Assembly (NCBI RefSeq): GCF_022965805.1 | Contig: NC_133108.1 | Location: 38,510,051-38,574,050, forward strand | DNA length: 64,000 nucleotides | Source: Primulina eburnea | Lineage: Eukaryota; Streptophyta; Magnoliopsida; Lamiales; Gesneriaceae | Direction of reading: 5' to 3' | Part shown: piece by piece, positions 21,710 to 35,624 of the stretch | How positions within the stretch are numbered: the first letter of the stretch is position 1 | How the letters are laid out: every line of letters begins with the position of its first letter | Program-made: the position numbers and the translations under genes | The notes under the pieces: model-generated | The model's database searches: none | Told to the model about the DNA's origin: nothing | The model's input: the letters and a program-made list of their open reading frames with translations, nothing else

Positions 21710-24700
21710 ATGGAAGATGACGATGAGTTCGGAGATCTTTACACCGACGTGCTCCGGCCGCTTTCGGCGTCGTTTCAGTCACAGCACCAAGTTACCGATT
21801 CACCCGCAGTAGGAACCAGTTCGGCTCCGCTCCAGAGCCGCGGGATTGATCTGAATAATAACAGCGATGACGTGGATATTGTCTACGGCCCTCCTGATTC
21901 AAAGAATTTGAAATCGAACCTCAATTCCACTGTAAATTTGAAATTGAACGCCTCAATTCAGGATGACACCACAGCGGAGCTGGGGACCCGGCCTGAGATT
22001 AGAGAGTTTGATTTGAATTTGGATTCAAATCAGGAATTTAATCGGATTGAATGTTTAGCGGGAAACGGAGGCGGTAAAGGCTTACAGTTTAAAGCTAGGG
22101 TTTTGGCGAAGGGCGATGGTGTTAGTTTACCGGAAAAGTCTTCTGGGGGATTTAGTTTCATGGAGGGGGATAATGATATTAATATCGTCGTGGAAGAGAT
22201 AGACAATAAAGATGATGACTTAGTTGAAAAAGACAATGGTCTTACTGACTCAGAGGAAAAATTGTATAATTCTGCTGACGGAGAGGACAATACCATCAAT
22301 TATGCAGGCAAAAGCACGGTTACGGAAATTGGTATGGGGCAAATGATTCCGGGACTCGCTGATAGATTGGAGAATCAAGGGACTTCAAATCTCGAGGATG
22401 AGTGGGAAAGTGAGGAGAGTGAAGATGATTTGCAGATAGTGTTGAATGATAATCATCATGGACCCATTGGGATGGAGAGGATGCCTGGAATGCATGATGA
22501 GGATGATGAGGATGGGGATCCATTAGTGATAGTTGCAGATAATGGTGATGCTGGTCTCCATCATCACCACCAGCAGATGATGATGGAAGAACAAGAGTGG
22601 GCTGGTGAAGAAGGGGTACCTGGAACAGATGGGGAGAAGAAGGAATTGGGTGATGCCTCTAAAGCAAGTGGAGCGGGACCTGCTACTTCGGCAGCATTGC
22701 AGCCAAGGATTGGATACAGCAATCACATGTATCATAATCAGTTCCATTCGCAGTTCAAGGTCAGCATCTTGTTTGATGAAACTTTAAATGAAAATGGATT
22801 GAGCTGCAAGCCCGTGCCTGCGTCCCTGGTATTTTGTTATATAGTGAATTAGTACAATTAACACAAAAGTTGATCAGCAAGGATGTGGGTGGAGTTCATG
22901 TGTATAGGTCGTGGAGTAAAAATTTGTACTATCACTAATCTTTGGCTTATTAATGAAGTTATTTATTTTGTTAACGAAATCTGTTACTTTGAGGTTGGTA
23001 ATGTTTGTTCAAATTATGTTGAACACTTTAAAGCTGATTTATCTTAAAAACTTTAAAAATTTGACGCAAATTTATGTGGCTGTAAAAGTCATGGAACTTG
23101 GGACAATGGGATTTCTGGAAGTTTCCTGTTACATTCTTATGAATAATATCTATTGAGGTTTTGAATCGTATAATTTGAACAATTTCTTGCGCATGCTCTT
23201 CTCTCTGCTGCGCCTTCTTTAATTTTAACAGAATGGAAAAACTAATTCAAGAAAAGTTACACGGTAAAATGAGGAATGCATGATTGTGACCCATCACCCA
23301 TCTGATTACTCATTACCTCGTGTCACTCTATGACCACGCTGTTATCATGCATCGATAAAAAAGGTTCTCTCAAATGCGTGATACAGTAGTTTGGCATGCC
23401 ATACTTGGGAATTTCCAGTGCTTTAGCATTTTGTCACCATGGACACTTACTTCTTAGTGCCTGCCTATAGGAGTTAATCTCGAGCAAGATGTGCTGCCCC
23501 CCGCACTCCCACCCACCTAGAAAAAGCGTTATTGTTCTAAGTAAGATAAGAAATTGGCTTATTTACCTGTTTAACTTCTGACACTTAGCTTCAAAATACA
23601 CAGTAATGTCTGCATCTGGGTTAGAGAATCACTCTTCACATTTTGATTGTACGCTTCATAACCTGATGCATATTCCAGTTCAATTGATAAAATTGTTGGC
23701 TTATTTTTGGCTTTTAATCTTCTATTGATAGGTCAGGATGAAGGGTATCGATGTAGTTCTATGATAATTTATAAGCCCTCCAAATTTTACAATTAAATGA
23801 CTAATTATGAGCTCCTTTCTTGTGTGTCGAAATATTATTCTCAAGCCATTATTGTGTGGTGTTCTGAGCATTTGTTGAATAAGAGAAGTTTGCTTTCTTC
23901 ATTTCTATTCAATCGATTACCTTTTTAATTGGCTGTTTTTTTTAATTAACTGCAGTATCTGCTTTCCATTCTGAATTGTCAATGATTTGGGAAGTATATT
24001 TTGTGCATGTATCAGTATCTGATTTTTGAAATTTTCTTCGATGCATCTGACCATGCATATATTGACGAAAGGCTTTTCATCATGAATCCTTTTGCTACCT
24101 TGTTGGTTATTAACTTGAGCTTTTTGTACCTTTTTGTTTTTTTTTCTGTAACTGGGAACTGCTTAGTATGTGAGACCTGGTGCAGCTCCATTGCCTGGAG
24201 CTGCTCCTGTAGCTCCTGGAGGAATTCCAAGTCAAGTTCGTCCACTGGTAACTATGGGCCCAGTTGCTGGACGTGGAAGAGGTGATTGGCGACCTACAGG
24301 AACAAAAGGTGCTGTTCCCATGCAAAAAGGGTTTCATCCTAGTCATGGAACACCAGCTTGGGGAACTACTGTAGCAGGGCGTGGTTATGGAAGTGGATTG
24401 GATTTCACTCTTCCATCGCACAAGTAAGCTCTTTTTGGAGTTATTTCGAACATCATTTACCATTATTTTATGTTCATTCACCAACTCAAGTGACTTAAAA
24501 TACTAATTGCCATGATCAACACACACCATTTTTAACCCACTTTGTATAAAGCTTGTGATAAATGTATTACCATGTTGCTCTTCAGTTTGAAACTCTTTTG
24601 TGAACTTTCTTTTGTTTATTAGTAGGTAGTTTCAGCAGTCGGCATTTGAATTTTCATAAAACAATCTTTTGACTGTTTTGTTATCAGCTATATAACTATC

Positions 24701-27700
24701 TTTAGCATCTTTGTTTAATAGTTAACCTCTCCCCTTTTCTTTAGCTTTGTCATGATTTATTTCTTGGATATTGTGCCAATAGACAGGTGAATGTGCTGTG
24801 AAATCAAACTATGTGATAATAGTTTTAGAGCTGCAGGTTGGATGGTACATAAAATTTTTTCCTTTTCTGTAAAAATGTGGACTTAGATAAACAGCAGTCC
24901 CCCATCATTGGGCTGTTCTGGTGTGGTTGTGTTGGAAACTATTACTTGAAGGAACTAGTGTTGGTGGAGGTCACTACGAAAAGTTGTACATTTGCTCTTC
25001 AATGTAGAGTACATACCAGTTTGGTTTAGATGGTTTTGATTTTTTAGGCTTCCGAACCATTGGTTACGGTTAATGAATTGTTCATACAGAAACCATGCCT
25101 CGAGCCCTAGACTATGTTTAACTTCACCAAATACTACTGTTTGATTTTGGTTTAGACTACAATTTAAACGACAAAGTTATTTTATGGTTGACCTCTTTTT
25201 TGTTAGCTTTACTTCTTCATTTAATGTTAAAATTTTAACTTCACTAGAGAAATTCAACACATTTGTTTAAAAAATGAGATAAAAATCAATATATCATATA
25301 AAACAAACTTGATAAATTTAATCATTAAATTCATAGTTCATAATTACATAGTATTTGTTCTTTAGTAATGTTAACTAGTACAACTACATTTGAAATATGA
25401 AATATCCATATAAAATTTATTTATATGCATAGAAGGGGATAATGACTTAGTTTATCGAGAAACTTGTGTGGTTCAGTTTGCGGTATAAGTTTTACGTGGT
25501 GAAGAGGCATATGATTCGGTACCATTTTGATTCGCGTTTCAGGAAATTTTAAACAGTAAACTTAACATCTGTGGTTCCAGTTTCAAAATAAATAGAACAC
25601 TGAACTCTAGATGGTTCTAACTTCTAATTTGTGTTGCATCGACTTCATAAAGCAAAAGTGTACCATATGAACTACTGAAATCAGAATGAGTCAATGACTT
25701 CTTTATGTACATATATATGTACAAGAAAATGTTGAAATAAATTGATTAAACATTAATGATTCCCTTTGCAAACCTATATATAATAATCAAAGCTCTAGTT
25801 GCTGTTAAATGTTTGACGGGGGACCCATATTACTGGGCAGAGAATTTTTTTAGTTGAAACACCCAAATAGTAAAAACCCATCTTAATCTGGATGGGAGGT
25901 AATCTGTTACTCTACACTGAATATTGGTTTCTTTGTTTTTGTTTATCTGTGCGTTTAGTATTTTTGCATCAAATGTCAGTGATACACTTTTTATGGAAGC
26001 TTTATGGTTTTGATATTTATTGGCCATTGTGCAGGACCATATTTGAAGTTGATATTGATAGCTTTGAAGAAAAGCCTTGGAAATTTCCGAGCATTGATGT
26101 ATCTGACTTTTTCAATTTTGGTTTGAACGAGGAAAGTTGGAAAGATTATTGCAAACAACTGGTAGGTCAGAGGCTAATATGTGAATCTTTTATTTGTTTA
26201 AATATGTGAACAGTCTCTTTCAATGTCTCTCTGTTAAGGAAGCAAGTTTGATTGAGTGTATTTGAAATCTATAGGAACAACTCCGACTGGAAACGACTAT
26301 GCAAAGTAAAATTCGTGTCTATGAAAGTGGGAGGTCTGAACAGGTATATTTTGGTTTATGCAGCTGAATGAAATTTGCTGAGTTGCTGTGTTTTGCATAT
26401 TTTGTCGTTTTTCATGTGCTACACATTAAGAGTTCATTATTGGAGGTATGGAGGTTTTTTTGGCCCCTCTTCTTGGTGAAACTGTTGAAGAAAATATCAC
26501 TTAAGCTGTCTTTGTGTTTTTTTTGTTTTTTTTGGTGTCAATTTTTAGGATTATGATCCTGATCTTCCGCCAGAGCTTGCAGCAGCTGTTGGTATTCAAG
26601 ATATTCCATCTGAAAACGCAAACCCTGGAAATACAGATACTGGTCCAACAGACTTGACAAGAGAATGTGCACGTGAACGGCCTCCTCTGGTATGTTTTTA
26701 GTTCTCTATTTGATATGTGTCCTGCATTTTTGTGTTGTCATTTTATCATTGCTGGATTCTGAGCACTGTATTGTTCTCTTAATCATCACTTTGCAATTAA
26801 AATTTACCCGGCAAAAATGTAATTTCTTTGATGGCTTCAGTTAACTATCGTTCTTTAAGATTTCAGTGCCACACATTCCTCAATGTTGGTCAAGAAACAA
26901 GTTACCTCTTGGCTTACTCAATTGAGTCGCGTCCATTATCCACATTTTATTAAGATCAAGAAACCTTTATGTTTCAGATTTAGGTATCCCAGATTTCAAC
27001 ATTGGTCAATAGTGCGACCTTATCTAGGCAATTTGTTCATCTAATACCACATATATCATGATGATAAAACCCTCACAATTCCCTTGTCCTATAAAGATTA
27101 AAAAACTTTGCCACCACCTTTTCTTCTCAATGACCTCTCAAAGCCGGTCTCTGATACTTGGTAGATTCGATCCTTGTCCCTAATCTTCACCGCTACCATC
27201 AAACCCTTCGTAGCAGTGGCATTTCACCTGAATTTCTTGTCCGAATCTCTAACTTAAATTGGAATGACAGAGCGCCAGACCAATGCCTAGGCAGGGATTA
27301 GATGCCGACGCCGTTAGGTGGAGTCCACGGTATCAACATGATAAGATGAAGTTTTGTGTGTTAGGACAAGCCAACAAATCGTATTTTTTGTTGGACTTTT
27401 GTTTATGGCATATAAAAAAGTTACTTTTCATTTTTTTTATTGGACTTTTAATTTAGAGTAAAAGCCCAAAATAAAATTCAGCCACCTAGGACCGCCTAAG
27501 TCTGCCTAGTTGCGTAGGCTGGCCGACGAGCACTTTTTCGGTGCGGTGTGCTCGTCGGCCGGCGGCTTGGCCGATTTTAGAATACCGATTGAAACAACTA
27601 TGTGAAGTGTGAGTACACAGATTTCGAGTTTCACAGTAACATGGACTAAAAATGACGACACACACTCGAGGAACATTTCCAAATTCTTGAACTAACCATC

Positions 27701-30700
27701 CCTTGAAACTTAATGGAATGCAGCGAGTGAGCACCGGAGAGCATTTCTATGCAGTTTTGTGATTAAAAACAAAGGTTATATTAGTTTTTTTCCCGGTGTT
27801 TCCGGAGGTTTGTTCCGAGAAAATGTGCTTTTTGCAAAAGTATTGGGGAATGAACTAATGAAGTTTATATTTATCTTTTTTAATGAAAAATAAAATTATT
27901 GTAGCGATCAAATCGTGTAAGATTTGTTGGTAATAGATTTTTTTATATGTGGATGTGTAAAAGTATTAAAACTTATTGTGTTATGTAATAATATGATAGG
28001 GTTTATTTAGGAAGGCGTGAAAATTTGAATTAGGAGTAGTCATGATGTCCGGAGATGTGAAAATGACTTTTAAGAAAATGAAAATGAGATAGTAGTGTTA
28101 TTTTGGTTTTCAAGATAGAAAACTGTTTTTTACAAAAGCAAGACTAAATATAGCCAAAATTTACGGGGGCGGTATATAAATGGTTATAGTCCAATGAGAT
28201 TTATTGTGCATGAACCTTCTGTTTGGATGTTAGATGATTTGTGAAAATTCACCAGTTTTTATTTTCCAAAAATTGTGTACCAGCCTATTGGCAGACCAAT
28301 ACCTGTAGAAACTGGTTCTGGTGATCGTCTCCCATCCATTGATACTAGGCGTTTACGACTGCATGATTCAGATGCCATTATTGAGGTAGCATCTATGCTC
28401 CAACACTTGACATCCATCTGCGTATTTATCTTGTTAATATTCAATCTTACTTGGAATGTGAATCATATATATGTTGTGTTTTCTCTGGCAAACAGATAGT
28501 CTGCCAACGTTCAACGGATGACGATGACATGGCTGAGCAGCAGAACAATGATCAGGCCACAACAGATCTAAGAGAGGGTGGTGAAGTTGATGATCTTCCG
28601 CAGGAAACTGTAGGGCCTATCAATGGCTCTTTGCAAGCATATAATGCCCAGAAGAGGGAACCTGTGGCAAGAAGAGCACAATTTAAGAATAGTAACAGTA
28701 GTAATGAGATTGTAAGCACGGATGTTATGCAATTTCCTTCAGAAGTACCTGCACATGACCATTCTGATGGGGATATTATGGTCCCTCATGAGGGGAGGTA
28801 TAGGAATATTCTAATTCAGTTCCATGTGGAGTCGATCCATTTTCTTCTCTCTTCAAATCTGATGTAGACTTGTATGCTTCTTATATAACCCCCCCCACTG
28901 TTGGATAAGATTGAAAGAACTTATGGTTTCTCTTATATTAGAAATAGATATCGCTGCACGCATTGTTGCAGTAATATCATCTAAAGCAGGACAGTTAAAT
29001 TTGTATTGCGCAGCGAAATGACCGCAGCAAGGAGATTTGGACTGAACTTTGACTTGGTGTAACATAGGGTTGAGAAAGGTGTAATGGCATATATAACAAT
29101 GCCAGATTCTAAAAGGCATGATTTTGATTATTTGGATAGATTTTCCATAAATTTCAGTTTTCTAATAATTCCCCACTTGTATTTTGAATATTGGAATAAT
29201 ATCTTGAAGCTTTTGATTTCATGGCAGGTGGTAAACTTGTTTGTCAGACTGAATGCTTGATTATTATGAGCTACACGTATTAAAATTCTCTAATTTTAAT
29301 TTTCCAAATGTATATGAATAGCTTTCTGGATCACTTATTTATCTTTATATAACATCAATTAGGCTTTCCTGGAATCGTTTTTTTCCATACCAATTCTCTC
29401 GATGCGTACGCTGTGAAACAATAATGCTAAAAGTTTTCTACGTCTGATGGTCTTGTATATGGTCTGATAGACATTTTTAAGTTCATCCAATGATCACAGG
29501 TCTGCCGAAGAAAAGGAGCGTGCCACCCCCAAGATGACTGCTAGTGATTTTAATGAAAGAGGAAAGGAGGTTTCCGATGATCATGCTGAAGAATCATTTG
29601 ATAGTCGGGATGGTAAACAAAGTCCTTTCTTTTATTCCCATGCCATTGGATCTGATGCAGAGCCAGGCGTGGAGGCAAGGGAAGACATGAACGATGAATC
29701 TGTAATTGATGATAAAAGCTTTGATGAGGAAGCAGATCCGATGGCTGTGGATGATGCGTTCAGGGATATGCCTGAAGATGGGAACTTGATGCATTCCACA
29801 AAGAAAAAGAAACTTATAACAGTCGAGGGACAACTATCTCAAGAAAATAATGATGGGAAAGACTCAAAAGCGATGAGGAGCAGTGAAAGCAGCAAAGCAA
29901 GGTCAGGGAGTAGTAGAGATCACAGGAAACTCCGTGATAGTGTTGAGGACGAAGTTATTCAGGAAAAGCGCCGCCCTCGCAGTGAAGATATTAGGAGAGC
30001 AGTAGGTGATTATAACAATCCACGTCGAAAAGTTCCCCATGAGAAAGATGAACCTGGTAGACACCATGCATCAGTGAGAGGGAAAGAAGATTTTTATTCA
30101 CGTAGAGCTGGAGATCCTGATTCGTCACTTCGTTGGCATGTGAAAAGCGAGAGTTCAAACTGGAGAAAGGAGAGTGATATATCTGAAGTAAGCTGGCACC
30201 AGAGAGATGAGGATCTTGCTGGGAAAAGAATTAGAATGGAAGAGGCATCAAAGAGGGAACATGGTGGAGAAACTGGCTCCAGAAGTAGGGGTAAGGCTAG
30301 AGAGAGTGAGAGGAACGAAAAAGACGAGCATCGGCAGTCAAGAAATCATCTCGATAATGGTAGTTGGAGGGGGGCTTATCAGGATCAAGACACAGGTTCT
30401 AGACCAAGAGATAGGGATGATAATCTAAGAGGTCGTATTGATAAAGTGGATGATTCCCACAGCAAAAGAAGGAAAGAAGAAACTAATATAAGTCGGGGAC
30501 AGGAAGATATATCCTATAATCATAGAGAAAGTAGCGACAGAAGGAAGCGAGAAAGAGAAGATATCTCTGATCAGCGGAAAAGAGATGACCGAGCCAGATT
30601 GAAGGATGGTGATCTGAATTATGTGAGGCAGAAAGAAGAGGAATCACTTCAAAGGGAGAGAAATGAGAGGCAGAGAGAGCGTGATGAATGGCACAGGCTA

Positions 30701-33700
30701 AGGCAATCGCATGGAGAAATTTTATCAAAGAGGGAAAGAGAAGAAACAAGATCCATAATGAGGAGTGGGCATGGTGCCGAAGACAAAACATGGATCAGTC
30801 ATTCTAGGGGAAAAGATGATTACAAGGGTTCGAGTAGAGATTACCAGCTAAAGGATGTGGGCAGACACAGTGATCAACTTAAGAGAAGGGATCGAGCTGA
30901 AAATGAAAGTTTTTCACAGCATAGGGGCCAGGAAAATGCTTATGCGCGTGGGAGTCATTTCAGTAATGATGAAAAGAGAACAAGATCTGAAAGGCCAAGC
31001 ACTCGTGATGAAAGAGCTTCCTTTGCATCTGATACGTCTACTGTGCATGAAAATAGACAGAAGGAGAGTAGTAGAAAGAACAAAGAATCTGAGAGTGGAG
31101 ATCACAGGTCCTTGTTCCCTTCTAAAAGGACTCAGGGTGAGCACAGTGGACAGATAAGTAAAACGGTATGTATTTATTCTTTGGAACCAATGCCATAAAC
31201 TTATGGAGAACAATTTACAAGTAATGTTGATCAATGAAATGGCTGGAAAGCCAACCAAAATTATTTGACTTTTCTGTGTTTTTTAAGCTTACTTCATGTA
31301 AAGATGCTCAGTAGTTCCTGTTTTCTTTTTGTTTAGTCTTTTCCTTGAAATTTGGTGTACGCAGTCAAGGGGACTATGATGAACAGAGTGGAAAACCATG
31401 TATGTATGGATTTCTGTGAACAAACATATGACTCTCTCTTATAAACCCTTTTGAGATGTTTCAGTAAGGTTATGCTCTTGAATGCATTACCACAATGGAA
31501 AACTTTTAGTTCACCAACAATTTCAAGCTTGTTGATGATGACTGTGTTAGAGTTTCTTCTTTCATTTTCTGATGAGTTGAAGTAGCTTTTGTTTCTGCGA
31601 GGTTTACAACATGAAAGATGCCGAACTGTTTCAAATTTTCTCTTTTGCATCTACGTTCACTTTCTCAATGGCACCAAAAGTATCTTCATTGGCTATAAAG
31701 GTTATTTTAACGTTTGATTTTTATTTCTAATTTAGTAATGTATCTAATGCTAATGGCATCAATTCCATAGCATGCCTATCACTCTACAAAAATGTATCTA
31801 AAACTGGTATTGGCTGACTTGGCATGACAAAAAGTTAAATTATATATCTCTAGGTATGAGAAGCTTATTAAATTGAGGCATAATTTCATTTTATGATAAC
31901 TATATTTTGAGTGGATAATGGATCATCCTCAAGTACTTCTTTCTGTAGCGTTTTTTTAATATTGTGTATCAACTCTCAAAATGCAAGCGCTTTTGTCTAA
32001 ATGCAAATGCTTTGACAACTTTTATCCCTGTTTAAATGCATAAGATTTATTTCTTGAGATTGTCTGTATCATTAAAAAACTTCCATGTTTTGGTTCTCCT
32101 TGATGTTTATACTTGTCTAGAGATAGTATTGTTTACTTATAAATGAAAAATAAAAGTATTTTTCTCTAGATTCTGAAATTCGGAGTGATGACAAGTGGTC
32201 AATTATATGCAGTATTTATTGTACTTTTGTTTACAAAGCAGATGCTGAATGAATTATTCTTTTGCCCCTGCTGATGTCTGAATTTGGACTATAATATCTG
32301 GACACTTTTTTAATCATCTTCGTATTAGTACGGATTTCAATAGAATATATTACAATGCCTAAATGTTATTCAAACTTCGTAAGATGAGATTTCATTTGTT
32401 TGAATGCAAAAGCATTTGGAAATAAGTCAAGTTGGCTGCTGGGTAATGGCACGGGTCTACGATGAACATGTGATCTGAGAAAGTAATTAGTAGGTAACTC
32501 AAAATTCAGGTTGGTGATTTATATATTGCTCTCGCTTTTACGTTGGTGACATCTTTGGTAAGATATCGACCGGGATAATTTTCAAAGATACTAACTTGGT
32601 TGCAATGATGAGATGCTTCTCATGACTATCTACTCGAGAGGCCGAACCTATGGGAACTGAATTTATTCAGTCTGTGATGGTATCTATTTTGTGATGCTTA
32701 TTCACTAAGTTGCTTGCTTGATCTTGGGCCCTCCGAATTATTTGTTTTTTTGCCTATGAGTTGATAGACTATATTCAGGCGATTCAATTTGTTTCAATGT
32801 GTGAATAGAAGAGACACGCATTTGATTAGAACCCTGTATACGTCAAATTTGTGCTTACATTTTACAATATTAGATTTTCTTATTTTTTGTTGGGTACTAA
32901 TTTATAAGGAAATTAAAGTAGTTTACGTGTGTGCCTTCTCTGAATTAATTATAGTCTGTCATGTAATTCATAATTAAGGGAATTAAAAAAATGCATGCCT
33001 TCGACCATTTTATTTTTTATCCAGTACTCATTTACCATTACTGCATGTTGCTTGCTACTTAAAACCGACTCGTGTAAATTCTTACTTAATTTGCCCTTGG
33101 TTCATATTGCCGTTCCACCTTAACATTTTTTTTTCTGTTTTGAAGTTCAAATTTTTTTCTCGTATGTACTGCAACTTTATCCAAAAAAATTCATGGATCT
33201 GGGGTTGATGCAGTGCTACTAGTATTCAGTTGCGTGTTAACTCTCAGTAGTTTTGTGCTGCCTGTATGCGTTTTGAAAATTTTCCATTGGTTTTACATCT
33301 TTATTTCTCCTCTTCTTGTCTTTTTGTGTGGAGTGGCTGAGGCGTGTCGGTGATTGAGGGGAAGAATAGTGGAATATTTTTGACACTTGGATAAACTCAT
33401 CAGATTTAAACTTTGAAACTTAATTATTGTTTTCTCCTTCGGTATCTGCTATCAGGTTAACTTGAGAGCCAGAGCCGAGCGAGAAACTGATAAGAATGAG
33501 ATTCATCTACATCATCAGCCTTCCAGAAAGAAAGGAGAAGAGGCTTCGTCGGATGATGAGCAGCCTGACTCCAGGAAAGGGCGCTCTAAATTTGAACGTT
33601 GGACAAGTCACAAGGAGCGAGAATTCAATGTTGCCTCCATGTCATCTTCTTTGAATAGTAAAGATCTAGATACATCTGACAGTGGCAAAGCTTCCTTGGC

Positions 33701-34017
33701 TGGCAAACTTCCCGAAGAACCTTCAAAAAAGATGGACGATAAGCTACACCCTTTGGTTGATGATAAAGTGACTGAAGCAGAAGTGGATGAATCCATAAAA
33801 GCAAATGCTATGGAGGACAAACACTTGGACACTGTCGAAAAGTTGAAGAAGCGAAGTGAGCGTTTTAAGCTTCCTATGCCAAGTGAAAAAGATGTGATGA
33901 CTGTTAAAAAAACTCGAGAACGAGCCTTTACTACATTCATCCCAAACTGAAACCCCCCAAGATTCAGAGATAAAATCAGAGCGTCCAGCACGAAAAAGGA
34001 GGTGGACTGGTAATTAA
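21710..34017 (+). CDS. FIPS5: FIP1-like pre-mRNA polyadenylation factor
   Basis: Nine exons: 21710-22759, 24167-24423, 26035-26161, 26275-26343, 26549-26689, 28284-28385, 28496-28797, 29500-31165 and 33456-34017. All have GT-AG borders and matching phases. The protein begins MEDDDEFGDLYTDVL, has an acidic N-terminus with DDLQIVLND, a GRGRGDWRP patch, and the Fip1 motif (TIFEVDIDSFEEKPW...FNFGLNEESWKDYC, about residues 436-478). Then come DPDLPPELAAA, GRPIPVETGSG, and a very long R/E/D/K-rich tail in exon 8. This matches plant FIP1[V]/FIPS5, a nuclear CPSF-associated scaffold that binds poly(A) polymerase and RNA for 3'-end formation. In exon 9 a run of seven A (33906-33912) puts the frame onto TGA 33948-33950; in the next frame the family-like ending ERPARKRRWTGN reaches TAA at 34017. 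As read the product has 1402 residues; with the family-like ending it would have 1424. Confidence 0.93.
27521..27560. repeat. Perfect 13-bp inverted repeat in FIP1-like intron 5
   Basis: GGCCGACGAGCAC (27521-27533) and GTGCTCGTCGGCC (27548-27560) around a 14-bp loop. It is unusually GC-rich for this intron and lies in a patch with CCGCCTAAGTCTGCCTAG words, suggesting a small inserted repeat. Confidence 0.8.
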
Positions 34018-35080
34018 GGCCAAGAGGATGAACTCTCATTCGATGATTCAAATTTGTTTCTTGAAGTGCAACATCTGCTCAGTTGCCTTTTACTTTGTCG
34101 AATCATACAAAAATTACTACTGAATGAAATTGTATCTCTTTTATTTGTCATGCTGTTGCAGCGATAAAAAGCCATTTCCTTTTCTTCTGTATTCGATGAG
34201 TACATGTATATACCTTGAAAAAGATAGCATTACACGAGCTCCTGTCCGAGGCTCAGTTTCAGTTTCAGTTCTTACTTTTTCTTCTGCGTATATGTAGTTT
34301 GTCACCATCTTTTTTATGAAGTATTAAAGACGTCATCTCATCTAACATCTCTCAAGTTCAAGAGCAGGAGGCTGTTGATTTGTCATTCAATTTTTGAATC
34401 ATGGTGTTCGCGCTCAGACACATCGAGAATTGTTTGATTAGCAGCAGCCGGAGCAACGATATTGAAATAGACGGTATTTTACTTCAAAGTTCGTTGTATT
34501 TGGATTAGTTTTCTTCTTTTCCTGCCTCTTTCTTTTTCCCTTTTTCATTTACTTTTTAACTCGCTTCGAAATAGGATTAAAGTTTGTAAAGAAGTAAAAA
34601 AAATCATTTTTTGTAAACATCATCGGAGATCTGCCGAGGGTTGGGGCTTGGCGCTGAAGTTGTTCTTCCAATTAGAAACAATACCTATGGGGCATCAGGC
34701 TTAGATATCTCCAAGACAACTATTATAAGAGTAACCAAAGGTAAGTACAAAGTTGACATATTTACTTAGATCTAGCAGAGAAAAAGATGTTATTTTCCTA
34801 TTTACTTTGGCTATTCTGATTGCTTTACTTGCTAAGTTGCGTTGAAAAATTCTAGCCTTGCGTTTATTCAATAGGGAACATGATGGATGAGTTCAATCAT
34901 TTTCTTTTGAACCCATTGTAGTTTCTGAAGTAGGCCCCCGACTGAGTTCACGAGGAATTACTGTGGTTGTATTTCTCATACTTTAATTTGTAATCAGTTG
35001 AATTACTGTGGTTTCTGAAATAGGCCCCCAATTGAGTTTTTGTTCCAGTCCTTTGGGTTAGTACGATAGACTGTAGTTTA

Positions 35081-35090
<10 letters not shown>

Positions 35091-35137
<47 letters not shown>
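35091..35137. repeat. (TA)n microsatellite
   Basis: About 23 TA units, preceded by a broken TATATATACA stretch from 35080. Confidence 0.95.
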
Positions 35138-35140
<3 letters not shown>

Positions 35141-35450
35141 TATTGATTTTTACCGTTGTATTTTTTCATGAAAAGTGGACATGAGATAAGAAATCTAGTG
35201 TTCACAAAGATTTCAGACAAGGAACCCGAATTCAACCTGAAACATCTTTCTTACGGCTCGTCAAATAATTTTCAATCATGGTCCTTTCGATAATACATAT
35301 AATAACAAAAAAAGAAAATCTATGGTTGATATCTTTCTCATTAGATATGTAAGCATGCAAAATTCAGATATATCACGTGTGTGTGAATAATTTAGAAAAC
35401 GAAATACAATTAGTCTGTTAAGATTGATTGATCTGTATCCGACAATTGGC

Positions 35451-35624
35451 GAAAAATTGTGTGAGACGGTCTCACGGGTCGTATTTTGTGAGACGGATTC
35501 TTATTTGGGTTATCCATGAAAAAATATTACTTTTTACACTAAGAGTATTATTTTTTATTGTAAATATCGGTAGGATTTATCCGTCTATCAGATAAAGATC
35601 GTCTCACAAGAGACATATTCTTGG
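35451..35624. mobile_element. MITE copy 1 (GTGAGACGGTCTCAC family)
   Basis: About 170 bp with inverted ends built on TGTGAGACGGTCTCACGGGT at one end and GATCGTCTCACAAGAGACAT at the other, with shared middle words ATTACTTTTTA and TTTGGGTTATCCATGAAAAA. No coding capacity. It is in opposite orientation to the copies at 38440, 40746 and 61000. Confidence 0.75.

Noticed and set aside
30483..31258. Long minus-strand frames opposite FIP1-like exon 8
   Set aside because: Mirror of a strongly biased R/E/K/D-rich coding exon; no domain seen on the minus strand.
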